The notes: a model not told the origin generated them from the letters alone. Positions 6,272 to 13,318 are shown, counted from the first letter of the stretch. The stretch: 20,182 bases of DNA from an uncultured Eubacteriales bacterium (GCA_900554405.1 USHI01000007.1:1-20182), one strand, 5' to 3'. Made by a program: numbers and translations.

Positions 6272-7786
6272 ATGGCTACGAATGAAACGTTTGAAAAGCT
6301 TGCCGAATTGACGGCAAGGATCAAGGAACTCCCAAAAGGTTATATATCAAAAAAGACGATAGGTGGTAAGATATATTACTACCACCAGTGGTCGGAAAGC
6401 GGAAGCAAGCAGAGCCGATACATCAAGGACGATGAGGTCGAGCCGCTTGCCAAATTGATCGACGAAAGAAAAGAATTACAGACGCAGGTCAGCGCCTTGA
6501 AAAAGGCCTCAACAAAGAAAACCAAAAGAAACGAGGTGAACGTAATGAAATGTATTTTGATGCACAAGAGAACGCAGGTTGCTTCGATAGAGCTTGATGA
6601 CGCAACCGGTTTTATTCAGAAGATCGGTGAGATATATGCACCGGAACATTTGCCCGTCGGTATTCATGTCAGACACGGAGTAGCTGATCGAACAGAACTC
6701 AATCAGTGGTGGACAGATAGATCGATTCCTGCCAGCCGAAGCGGAATCCGCGAGGCTCTCGAAATACTAGAAATCGCAAACACAAAGCTTTTGCTTCTTC
6801 GTTGCTACGGTTTGAGCTTGTCAGACCAATATTGGATCAAGCCCGACGGAAGTGACTTGACTTGGGAAGACGTTAACTTCTTTGATAATTCGTTCTCCGA
6901 CGATATCGGTGACGTTCTGTTCGGCGCTCCCAAGAAAGATAATGCACTGAATTTCTCATCTCCCGACAATACTTCGGATGGCTTCTTAAAAAAGCGTTGG
7001 AAGATCATAGACGGAAAGCGTTGCTTAATCAAAGGTGGCTCCAATCCGTTCCGTCAGCAACCGTTCAATGAAGTCATTGCAACAAAGATTATGGAACGGC
7101 TTGATATTCCACACGTACCATACACGCTTGTTTGGAACAAAGAAGCACCTTACTCGGTATGTGAAGACTTTGTGGATGAAAATACGGAGCTGATTCCTGC
7201 ATGGCGCGTTATGATGACACAAAAGAAAAATAACAGCACGTCGGTTTATCAACACTTCGTCAATTGCTGTGGAGCACTGGGTGTAGCGGATGTTGTTCCA
7301 TTCCTTGACCGCATGATTACGCTTGACTATATCATTGCGAACGAAGACAGACACTTCAATAACTTCGGCTTGATCAGAAATGCCGAAACGCTTGAATGGA
7401 TTGGTATGGCGCCCATCTACGACAGCGGTTCATCCTTGGGATATGATAAGCTGCCTGGACAGATGAAATTCGAAAAGGATGTGGGGTGCAAGCCGTTCAA
7501 GAATCACCACATTGAGCAGCTGCAATTGGTTCAGTCCTTTGAATGGCTCGATCTCTCAAAGCTGGATGATGTCGAAGATATTATCAGAGAAACGCTTGCC
7601 TTGGATACGGATGAAAATTATATCGACGAGTATCGTATCAACGCCGTAGTAAATGCGGTTAAGCGCAGACTCCAAAACTTAGAACAAGTGATCAGGGAGC
7701 GTCAAAGGAATGTCTTTATTCATAATAACACTTCTACGGAAGACGACGTTGAGAAAAATATTGCCGAGGATTATTCTGCCAAATGA
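6272..7786 (+). CDS. HipA-like kinase-domain protein with an extra N-terminal module
   Basis: A 504-residue protein. The C-terminal part resembles the HipA/PI3K-like kinase fold: a candidate ATP-site lysine K254 in LIKGG, the catalytic loop NEDRHFNNFG (357-366; D359, N364) matching the HipA-type D-R-H-x-x-N pattern, and the metal-binding D384 in IYDSG. HipA kinases phosphorylate targets such as glutamyl-tRNA synthetase, but many HipA-like proteins have unknown substrates. Residues 1-91 are a separate basic module with a YISKKTIGGKIYYYHQW segment and a predicted coiled coil (about 55-80). AAGGGGG at 6257-6263 supports the ATG at 6272. A second in-frame ATG at 6545, with GAGG at 6533-6536, would give the kinase part alone. 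No HipB-like HTH gene is adjacent, so this may be an orphan. Composition is more AT-rich than the flanking core genes. Confidence 0.82.
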   Translation: MATNETFEKLAELTARIKELPKGYISKKTIGGKIYYYHQWSESGSKQSRYIKDDEVEPLAKLIDERKELQTQVSALKKASTKKTKRNEVNVMKCILMHKRTQVASIELDDATGFIQKIGEIYAPEHLPVGIHVRHGVADRTELNQWWTDRSIPASRSGIREALEILEIANTKLLLLRCYGLSLSDQYWIKPDGSDLTWEDVNFFDNSFSDDIGDVLFGAPKKDNALNFSSPDNTSDGFLKKRWKIIDGKRCLIKGGSNPFRQQPFNEVIATKIMERLDIPHVPYTLVWNKEAPYSVCEDFVDENTELIPAWRVMMTQKKNNSTSVYQHFVNCCGALGVADVVPFLDRMITLDYIIANEDRHFNNFGLIRNAETLEWIGMAPIYDSGSSLGYDKLPGQMKFEKDVGCKPFKNHHIEQLQLVQSFEWLDLSKLDDVEDIIRETLALDTDENYIDEYRINAVVNAVKRRLQNLEQVIRERQRNVFIHNNTSTEDDVEKNIAEDYSAK

Positions 7787-7835
7787 CACTGAATCAATTC
7801 TGCTCCCAATCTTATACCCAAAAGGAGTTTAGCAC

Positions 7836-8126
7836 ATGGCATATAACTTTCAAAAACAAATAGACTTTCTCCTTGAATGAGCTTGTCCAAGTATAAGGTA
7901 CTTGGTTCACCGTGATATGCTTGGCACTCCCGTGGATGAGCCGTTTATGGTTGCGCTCCAAAATAAGATATTGGCACAATCCAACACGCAAAAGCATTTG
8001 TACGCACAGCATCCCGATGGATGGTTCTGTCGCGAACTTCACGGTATTGACGGTATGGATTGTCACATCGGTGGATTGAAAACGATAATAAACTCAAACG
8101 TGTTCATGGTGGTGCGATATCATTAA
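7836..8126 (+). pseudogene. Short gene remnant interrupted by an in-frame TGA
   Basis: A good RBS (AAAGGAG, 7822-7827 region) precedes an ATG at 7836 by eight bases. The frame runs 14 codons, meets TGA at 7878-7880, and then continues open with protein-like composition to TAA at 8124-8126 (96 codons in all). The part after the TGA contains PSIRYLVHRDML, QKHLYAQHPDGWF and HGIDGMDCHIGGL, which reads like the N-terminal end of a longer conserved protein of the type found in Clostridia; I cannot name its function. The final 15 or so residues look unrelated, suggesting 3' truncation too. It lies 50 bases after the HipA-like gene. I favour a pseudogene over recoding. Confidence 0.55.
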
Positions 8127-8187
8127 GTTGTAATAATGATTGCTGAGCCTTTTCGTGTGATTGTATTGTGTGTTGCCTTAGGAGGTA

Positions 8188-8214
8188 GCTTTTCGCGGAG
8201 CGAAAAGCGATTTT
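8188..8214 (+). terminator. Hairpin with short T-tract, possible terminator
   Basis: GCTTTTCGC (8188-8196) and GCGAAAAGC (8200-8208) form a perfect 9-bp stem around a GGA loop, followed by GATTTT. It could end transcription from the HipA-like gene and the remnant behind it. The T-tract is short. Confidence 0.5.
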
Positions 8215-8362
8215 AAGGAATATTGTGATATAAAGAATAACAAAAAAGGAGAAACGATATAAAAAATTATGTCCGCACCTGAGCGAACTTTATTATGCAA
8301 AAAAGCGGTTCTGTGATATAACGAGACATCGGAAAACCAACTACGGAAAGGAGAGCGAAATC

Positions 8363-8440
8363 TTGGATAATACAAATAATTTCTCGGGCAAAGCTCATTT
8401 TTTCAACGGCAGACCGAGCTGTGAGTACAGATACCGTTGA
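8363..8440 (+). pseudogene. Probable N-terminal remnant of a SAM-dependent methyltransferase
   Basis: AAAGGAG at 8347-8353 precedes a TTG at 8363 by nine bases. The 25-codon frame begins MDNTNNFSGKAHFFNGRPS and then stops at TGA 8438-8440. The opening resembles that of class I methyltransferases, which commonly begin with FSGKA followed by a Y/F-x-x-x-RPSYP segment; here the second half is disturbed and nothing of the Rossmann domain follows. I therefore read it as a fragment left by a deletion. The rest of the gene-poor stretch between 8127 and 8502 shows only the 8188 hairpin and scattered RBS-like sites without a recognisable gene. Confidence 0.35.
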
Positions 8441-8502
8441 CTGCCGATGGAAATTATGATATCATACGGAGGAGCCATAATACCAAAGCATCGGGAGGCA
8501 GC

Positions 8503-9255
8503 ATGAAAATCGCATTCTTCAAAAACGAATCGGATTTTCACCCTCGCACATCCTATTGTTGGACAAACGCGGAACAGGTCGTTGTTGATTTCAAGCTTAA
8601 AAAAGCAGGAAAGTATTTGCAGTTCCTGCTTGTAATTCCTTTGGTGGTTTTTTTGGCTTCCCTGAAACTCGGCTCCGACTGGCCGTTTTGCATTATCATC
8701 GCAATCCTTTGCCTCCCTGCACACGAATTGTGCCACGCGTTATTTTGCCGGCTTTCGGGAAGAAAAGCGGAGGGCATATATTTCTTCCCTTCCAAACGAG
8801 TTTTTTCTTTTACTTCCGCGACGGCATATGTAAAACCCGCCTTCGGCGTATGGAACAAAACGCAGGCAGTGCTGTTCGGGGCATTTCCGCTTATTCTGCT
8901 GACGTTTGTCCCTGCAACAGCAGCTCTTTTTATTTCATCTTTCAGAGTATGGCTGCTGATTATTGCGGTATTTAACCTTTCGATGTCTTCCTTCGACATT
9001 ATCAATGTGTGCTGCCGCTTAAAATTGCCGCGGAATTGCCTGTACTTCGGGGATTTTGTTTTGACTGCGGCAGAAGCCGACCGCCCTGTTATAATACATC
9101 GGCTGTCCGTGACATCCGAGCTCGATAAAATAGAGCATAAATGCTTTCAATTCTACAATAATGAATTGACCGAAATTGACCCTCCGCCCGAATCGTGTGA
9201 GGTAAACAGATTGCGTGAAGAATTCGTCAAGCAGTTTAATCTCGAACAAGCGTAA
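8503..9255 (+). CDS. DUF3267-type membrane protein, putative zinc metallopeptidase
   Basis: A 250-residue protein. Hydrophobic segments lie around 38-56, 60-73, 121-146 and 148-163. The motif HELCH at 74-78, at the end of a membrane segment, is the HExxH zinc signature, and D165 in NLSMSSFDIIN is a plausible third ligand, as in DUF3267 proteins, which are regarded as putative zincin-like membrane peptidases. Substrate and role are unknown. The frame is open 22 codons further upstream, but GGGAGG at 8493-8498 supports the ATG at 8503. The C-terminal about 60 residues are soluble and charged. It stands alone among remnants and appears intact. Confidence 0.8.
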   Translation: MKIAFFKNESDFHPRTSYCWTNAEQVVVDFKLKKAGKYLQFLLVIPLVVFLASLKLGSDWPFCIIIAILCLPAHELCHALFCRLSGRKAEGIYFFPSKRVFSFTSATAYVKPAFGVWNKTQAVLFGAFPLILLTFVPATAALFISSFRVWLLIIAVFNLSMSSFDIINVCCRLKLPRNCLYFGDFVLTAAEADRPVIIHRLSVTSELDKIEHKCFQFYNNELTEIDPPPESCEVNRLREEFVKQFNLEQA

Positions 9256-9327
9256 ATATGCCGCCCCCCTTTTTCGGTTTCTTTACGGGCTGCATTTGAA
9301 AATAAATCATTTATCCGAGGTGAAAGC

Positions 9328-9618
9328 ATGAAGGTCAAGCTGGACGATTTCGAGCTGCGGGCACTGATAAACGGCTTATTCCGGCAGCGGACGGATTACG
9401 ATACGGAAACCAACGCCGTGATCGGCGATCTTTTGCTGCGGCTGGCGGAAATATCGGATACGATGAAGCCGAACCGCAAAAAGAAGATCCCCTTTGAACC
9501 GGAGGAGGTAAGCATTATCCGGAAATGCCTTGTGGAATGGCGCAACCGCGAAATACAAGCCGGAAGGCAGGGCGCGGTGGACGGTATAAACGAATTACTG
9601 CTGCTCTTCGCCCGTTAA
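9328..9618 (+). CDS. Small hypothetical protein
   Basis: A 96-residue soluble protein with no signal peptide or membrane segment. It begins MKVKLDDFELRALINGLFRQR and looks mostly helical, with alternating charged and Leu/Ile positions. GAGGTG (9317-9322 region) sits about six bases before the ATG, and a strong terminator follows at 9629. Codon use looks native. I do not recognise a family; its role is unknown. It lies 72 bases after the DUF3267 gene and could be co-transcribed with it. Confidence 0.75.
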   Translation: MKVKLDDFELRALINGLFRQRTDYDTETNAVIGDLLLRLAEISDTMKPNRKKKIPFEPEEVSIIRKCLVEWRNREIQAGRQGAVDGINELLLLFAR

Positions 9619-9628
9619 AACAAAACAA

Positions 9629-9665
9629 CAGTCGTTTCCCCCGCCGGGAAGCGACTGCTTTTTCT
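9629..9665 (+). terminator. Intrinsic terminator
   Basis: CAGTCGTTTCCC (9629-9640) pairs with GGGAAGCGACTG (9646-9657) over 12 bp, with one G-U pair, around a CCGCC loop, followed by CTTTTTCTTT. It closes the transcript of the small protein gene ending at 9618. Confidence 0.92.
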
Positions 9666-9693
9666 TTATGCGGTGGATATTCCTCATTTCCCC

Positions 9694-9722
9694 TTGCATT
9701 TTCGCTCCGGATGCGATATAAT
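9694..9722 (+). promoter_or_regulatory. Probable promoter of the TetR-family gene
   Basis: A perfect TATAAT at 9717-9722 has a weak TTGCAT at 9694-9699 with a 17-base spacer, 51 bases upstream of the regulator's ATG. The leader may hold the autoregulatory site, but I see no clear palindrome. Confidence 0.6.
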
Positions 9723-9773
9723 AAATCTGTTTATTGATAAACTCGTTTACCGTTACGGAAGGAGGTGCGCAAA

Positions 9774-10340
9774 ATGCCGGCAAAAAAGCAAATCACGCGG
9801 GAAATGATTCTGCGTACCGCATTAAAGCTTTTGAAGGATCGGGGCTGCGAAGCCGTGAATGTCAAATGCCTCGCGCGTGAGCTGGGTTGTTCCACACAGC
9901 CGGTTTATCTTTCCTTTTCCGGGATGGATGAACTGCGGGCGGAGCTGATCCCGCTTGCCGTGAATACCTTTGAGAATGCCATGAGAAGCGAAAGCGCGGA
10001 CGGCGTGATCCGGCTTTACGATATGAGCTACGTCAGATTTGCAAAGTCGGAGCCGTGCCTGTTCCGCTTTCTTTTCATGTGCAGGGATGCCTTTTCGGAA
10101 ACAAAGAAAAGCCTGCTTCCGATTATCGAAAAGTCCGTGCGGGAACTGATGACGGTTTATCACATCGGTCATGAGGAAGCCGATCTTCTGCACGATCGGA
10201 TGTGGATGAACGCACACGGGATCGCTTCCATGATCGCAACCGATTTCTGCGGCTGGAACATGGAAAAAGCCGCGCGGATGCTTGCCGACAGCAAGGAAGC
10301 GTTCACAAGGAAATACGAGGCTTTCGATGTTTACGAATAA
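9774..10340 (+). CDS. TetR/AcrR-family transcriptional regulator
   Basis: A 188-residue protein. Residues 8-55 form a TetR-type DNA-binding domain: ITREMILRTALKLLKDRG (helix 1), then VKCLARELGCSTQPVYLSF (helix-turn-helix). The remaining helical domain would bind a ligand and dimerise. AAGGAGG at 9759-9765 favours ATG 9774 over an in-frame GTG at 9765 inside the RBS. The stop overlaps the start of a MATE transporter remnant (10327), so the pair was once translationally coupled; TetR regulators next to MATE genes commonly repress the pump. With the pump broken, this regulator may have lost its main target. Ligand is unknown. Confidence 0.9.
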   Translation: MPAKKQITREMILRTALKLLKDRGCEAVNVKCLARELGCSTQPVYLSFSGMDELRAELIPLAVNTFENAMRSESADGVIRLYDMSYVRFAKSEPCLFRFLFMCRDAFSETKKSLLPIIEKSVRELMTVYHIGHEEADLLHDRMWMNAHGIASMIATDFCGWNMEKAARMLADSKEAFTRKYEAFDVYE

Positions 10341-11147
10341 AGACCTGCGAAAGCTTATTCTGCCGCTTTTTGCAGAGCAGTTTCTTTTGATGTTCGTCGG
10401 TATCGCGGGCACCTTCACTGCCGGCTTTTCGAGCGAAGCGGATGTCATGGCAGCCTGCGAAACCTATCTGATCATCACGACACTTTCCCTTCCGTTCCTC
10501 GCCTTTTACGATGCCGGCGCGACGCTTTGCCGCAGCACCGGGAAAACGGCGTGCACCGGCTTGTAAAGGTGGCTCTTTCGGGCACGGTCGCCATGTTCGG
10601 AACCTATCAGATCGCGGCGAACGGCGTGGCGCAGAGCATTTGGTCGCTTGCCGCCATTATAGGGCTTGCGATGGCGCCGGCATACACGACGGTTATCGGG
10701 CAGTGCATGGGCGCGAGGGATATCGATGCCGCAAATTACTATTTCAAAAAGCTTAATAAAATCACTCTTGTGCTTTCCGTTCTGCGGAACGCGCTGATCT
10801 TAGCCGTCACTCCGCTCATTGTCCGGCATTCCGCAATTTCACCGGAGGCAAAGGAGCTTGTAATACAGCTCGTTCTGATAAACAACATTTTCAACGCTCT
10901 TGCTTATCCGTTTGCCGGCCCGCTCGGAAACGGGCTTCGCGCCGCCGGGGATGTGAAATTCACCATGGTCGTCTCCATTGTGCTGACGGTCGCCGCCCGG
11001 CTCTTATTTTCCACGCTGTTCGGGCTGTGGCTCGGCCGGGGCGTGATCGGAATCGCGGTCGGAATGAGTATCGACCTTGTTTTCCGCGGAGCGATATTTA
11101 TCCTGCGGCAAAGATCGCAGCGACGGACACGCTTCCGCCTGATATGA
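10327..11147 (+). pseudogene. MATE-family efflux transporter, broken by internal deletions
   Basis: The gene opens with MFTNKDLRKLILPLFAEQ, typical of MATE N-termini in Clostridia, overlapping the TetR gene by 14 bases. After about 30 codons it jumps (near 10415) to a segment typical of the middle of the protein (SSEADVMAACETYL). The first frame ends at TAA-type stop 10564-10566 region after RSTGKT; from about 10540 the reading continues in another frame (GVHRLVKVAL, then FGTYQIAANGVAQSIW and DVKFTMVVSI) to 11147. A third small loss is likely after VKVAL near 10578, where intact relatives have a longer stretch. Roughly 275 codons remain out of the usual 440-460 and the frame is disrupted, so a working 12-helix antiporter is not expected. 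Confidence 0.85.
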
Positions 11148-11187
11148 AAAACGTTATAAACACACGATACAAAGGAAGAAAAACACC

Positions 11188-11703
11188 ATGAAAGAAAACC
11201 GAAAACTGCTGCGCGAGGTGCTGCGCGATATCCGCCGCGACATGACGGACGAAGAAGTACTGAACCTTTTGGCGGACAGCAAAATATCCGTCAGCCCCGA
11301 AAGCGAAAAGGAAAAATACACCGTGGGGCAGCGCGCCGCCGATGCCATTGCAAAATTCGCCGGAAGCTGGGCTTTTATCTTTTCGTTTACCGGCATACTG
11401 ATCCTTTGGATGGTGATCAATGCCGTTCTTGCGGCAAACGCGTTTGACCCTTACCCGTTCATATTGCTGAACCTTGTGCTTTCATGCGTGGCGGCAATAC
11501 AGGCTCCGCTGATAATGATGAGCCAGAACCGCCAGGAGGAAAAGGACCGCCGCCGCGCGGAAAACGATTACAAAGTCAATCTGAAAACCGAGATCATGAT
11601 CGAAGACCTTTACGATAAGGTCAACGCGATACTCGCAAAACAGTCACAGCTCGAAAAGCGACTGGCGGAAAAGGATACGGATCCCGATAATCCGAAGCGG
11701 TAA
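11188..11703 (+). CDS. DUF1003 membrane protein
   Basis: A 171-residue protein. A charged N-terminal region (1-55) is followed by two membrane segments (about 61-83 and 90-111) joined by FDPYPFILLN. After them come QAPLIMMSQNRQ and a charged helix (115-165) with RRRAENDYKVNLKTE, the conserved signature of DUF1003. The function of the family is not established; it is a small inner-membrane protein with cytoplasmic helical tails. AAAGGAAG about ten bases upstream supports the ATG. It follows the MATE remnant by 40 bases and may share its transcript. It appears intact. Confidence 0.88.
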   Translation: MKENRKLLREVLRDIRRDMTDEEVLNLLADSKISVSPESEKEKYTVGQRAADAIAKFAGSWAFIFSFTGILILWMVINAVLAANAFDPYPFILLNLVLSCVAAIQAPLIMMSQNRQEEKDRRRAENDYKVNLKTEIMIEDLYDKVNAILAKQSQLEKRLAEKDTDPDNPKR

Positions 11704-11725
11704 GCCGCGGCGGCAAAACCCGGTT

Positions 11726-11830
11726 TTTTCCGTTCATGCGCATCACGCCGACAGTTGCCGGGCGGTTTTGCTTGAGAAACTCATAGTGTCTAAATCCCCA
11801 TACTCCGATGTTACCAATGTTCAGATTCAT
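11726..11830 (-). pseudogene. Probable TnpV (transposon-encoded) N-terminal fragment
   Basis: On the minus strand GGAGG (11839-11843) sits eight bases before an ATG at 11830. The first 35 codons include IGVWGFRHYEFLKQNRP and VGVMRMNGK, which resemble the G-(R/H)-x-R/H-x-x-(F/Y)-L-K-x-x-R/K-P and L-SGK stretch of TnpV proteins from Tn916/Tn4451-type or IS607-like elements of Firmicutes. After that the frame runs into the complement of the DUF1003 gene and stops at 11621-11623, with no further similarity. It is probably a mobile-element scar beside tRNA-Leu. The family is recalled from the pattern, so confidence is modest. Confidence 0.45.
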
Positions 11831-11902
11831 TTTCTTGACCTCCGTTTTTCATTTTTTTATATTTATTTGCCTGAGGTCAAATTCAGATCGCCTAAATAAA
11901 CG

Positions 11903-11946
11903 ACAAATCCGAACCCTTCGCCAATTGGTTTAGGGTTCGGATTTGT
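11903..11946 (-). terminator. Terminator of tRNA-Leu
   Basis: Arms ACAAATCCGAACCC (11903-11916) and GGGTTCGGATTTGT (11933-11946) pair perfectly over 14 bp. The 16-base loop contains the palindrome CCAATTGG (11921-11928). It begins six bases after the tRNA CCA in the minus direction and is followed by a T-rich stretch (CGTTTATTT). Confidence 0.85.
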
Positions 11947-11952
11947 ACTGTT

Positions 11953-12035
11953 TGGTGCAGCTGATGGGACTTGAACCCATACGGTTACCCACACGCCCCT
12001 CAAACGTGCGCGTCTGCCAGTTCCGCCACAGCTGC
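11953..12035 (-). tRNA. tRNA-Leu (anticodon GAG)
   Basis: An 83-nt class II tRNA on the minus strand. The acceptor stem GCAGCTG pairs with CAGCTGC, the D-arm contains GGCGGAACTGGCAGACGC, the anticodon stem CACGT/GCGTG (one U-G pair) holds a loop TTGAGGG giving GAG, a variable arm follows, and the T-arm contains GGGTTCAAGTCCC. The discriminator is A, and CCA is encoded (complement of 11953-11955). Confidence 0.96.
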
Positions 12036-12078
12036 ATCATTCGTTTTTTGCGCCCCGCAAGCGAAGCGCGCAAGAGTT

Positions 12079-12106
12079 ATTATACACGGTTATTCGGATT
12101 TGTCAA
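12079..12106 (-). promoter_or_regulatory. Consensus promoter of tRNA-Leu
   Basis: On the minus strand, TTGACA (12101-12106) and TATAAT (12079-12084) are perfect hexamers with a 16-base spacer, 43 bases upstream of the mature tRNA. Directly upstream, 12107-12140 forms a weak A/T hairpin (CCTTTGTTTTTTTGC with GCAAAAAAAAGGG) that may end the preceding small gene. Confidence 0.88.
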
Positions 12107-12155
12107 CCCTTTTTTTTGCAAAAAAGCAAAAAAACAAAGGTTCCCGCACATCAAG

Positions 12156-12368
12156 CTAAATCTCAAGCAATGTCGTTTCGCCGTTTTCGGGCGTGATGCG
12201 GGTGAGCGGTGATATTTTGAGCATATCCGGGCGGAATCTGCGGCAGCAGAACCGCGCTGCGACGGCACCCCTGATGCTGCATATACAGATATCCGATTCA
12301 TGGATAACGACCGCGTTTTCGCAATTTGCACATATGCTTTCCGGTTCGTTCAAGCCCTGCTTTTTCAT
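12156..12368 (-). CDS. Small cysteine-rich protein, putative metal-binding
   Basis: A 70-residue protein beginning MKKQGLNEPE. It contains six cysteines arranged as C13-x2-C16, C28-x-C30 and C41-C42, within ICANCENAVVIH, SDICICSIRG and RFCCRRFRPDM, a pattern that suggests a zinc or iron site. It has no signal peptide or membrane segment. I recall similar short conserved proteins in Clostridia but no function. A near-consensus promoter at 12393-12421 reads into it, and AAAGG lies about 11 bases before the ATG at 12368. A longer frame to 12476 is open, but this promoter lies inside it, so the shorter start is preferred. Confidence 0.75.
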   Translation of the reverse strand: MKKQGLNEPESICANCENAVVIHESDICICSIRGAVAARFCCRRFRPDMLKISPLTRITPENGETTLLEI

Positions 12369-12392
12369 TCCGCCACAACCTTTCACGGGTAT

Positions 12393-12421
12393 ATAATACC
12401 CCAAAGCGCGACATTTGTCAA
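12393..12421 (-). promoter_or_regulatory. Promoter of the small Cys-rich gene
   Basis: On the minus strand, TTGACA (12416-12421) and TATTAT (12393-12398) have a 17-base spacer, 25 bases upstream of the ATG. The -35 box overlaps the stop codon of the preceding YlbJ-like gene (12418-12420), so the small gene has its own expression. Confidence 0.85.
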
Positions 12422-13275
12422 CCGAAAATAACGGCAAGCAGCGTAATAACCGCACCTCCGACGCATTTCGAGACAAGATACGGCTTTACGGAAAGCCCGC
12501 TTCCGAGCGCAAACCGAACCTGCATCGCGGCGGAAAGCCCGCAATGCCCGACAGCCGCCGCGCACAGCGCAAAGCCGTACCGCCCGCCCGCTGCCGCCGC
12601 ACAGCCGGAGGAGAACTCAAACACCCCGCGCAGCAGCACGCGCGCCGCCGATCCGTCGCCGACAAGCGCTTCGCCCAGCGCACCGAAGAACACCGCGCAG
12701 GCACACACGTTCAGCATTGCGGAAAATCCATCCGATATCGCCGTTCTCAGTGCGACACTGCGCACCCGCACCGCAGCGCCCGGAGTGCATCTTCCGGCAC
12801 CGAACATGACACGCTTCATCACAAACGCCGCAGCCAGCGAGCCGACAAGCTGATAAACCGCGAGCCGCAGCCCGCAGCCCGTGCCGAAAAGCCTGCCGAC
12901 AAAGCCGATACAAAACGAAAGACTTACATTGTTCGTAAAGCAGGCAAGATATTCCGCCTGCTTTTTGTCATACGCGCCGGATTCGTACAATTCCCGCGAG
13001 AGCGCCGCCCCGAGCGGCGGACCGCACAGAAGACCGGCGGCATAGACAAAGGCATTGCACCCCACCGCGCCCGCAGCCCGCCTTGCAATGGCGGAGCCGA
13101 AAAGCCTTTTGGCAAGCACAGTATAGACAAACAGCGAAGGAAACAGCACCCGCCCGCAGAATTCCAGCGCGTGCAGCGTGCTTTCCGCCGCTTTTGCCGG
13201 GTATGCGAGCAGGTATACGAACACCGCCGCAGCCGCAAGCTCCGCGACAGTGTAAAACCGTTTTGATATCTTCAT
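12418..13275 (-). CDS. YlbJ-like sporulation integral membrane protein
   Basis: A 285-residue, strongly hydrophobic protein with about seven or eight membrane segments. Motifs such as CGRVLFPSLFVYTVLA (about 41-56), LLCGPPLGA (about 82-90) and CFTNNVSLSFCIGFVG (about 109-124) match the nucleoside-recognition/Gate-type repeat of YlbJ and SpoVM-A-like proteins. YlbJ is a mother-cell-expressed (sigma-E) membrane protein needed for proper spore formation in B. subtilis; its transported substrate is unknown. At 285 residues it is shorter than B. subtilis YlbJ (about 400). The frame continues 66 codons upstream, but this would run through yqfC; the ATG at 13275 with GGTGG ahead of it is preferred. 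It diverges from yqfC with a 43-base gap. Confidence 0.75.
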   Translation of the reverse strand: MKISKRFYTVAELAAAAVFVYLLAYPAKAAESTLHALEFCGRVLFPSLFVYTVLAKRLFGSAIARRAAGAVGCNAFVYAAGLLCGPPLGAALSRELYESGAYDKKQAEYLACFTNNVSLSFCIGFVGRLFGTGCGLRLAVYQLVGSLAAAFVMKRVMFGAGRCTPGAAVRVRSVALRTAISDGFSAMLNVCACAVFFGALGEALVGDGSAARVLLRGVFEFSSGCAAAAGGRYGFALCAAAVGHCGLSAAMQVRFALGSGLSVKPYLVSKCVGGAVITLLAVIFG

Positions 13276-13318
13276 AAAACCACCACGGAATGAGTATATT
13301 GAAGCGGTGGTGTTGTTT

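Noticed and set aside
6099..7835. A complete HipBA toxin-antitoxin operon
   Set aside because: Only the HipA-like protein is visible; no small HTH protein is encoded before or after it on either strand.
7878..7905. Selenocysteine codon with SECIS element
   Set aside because: The hairpin position is suggestive, but the loop does not clearly match known bacterial SECIS features, and the gene also looks truncated at the 3' end.
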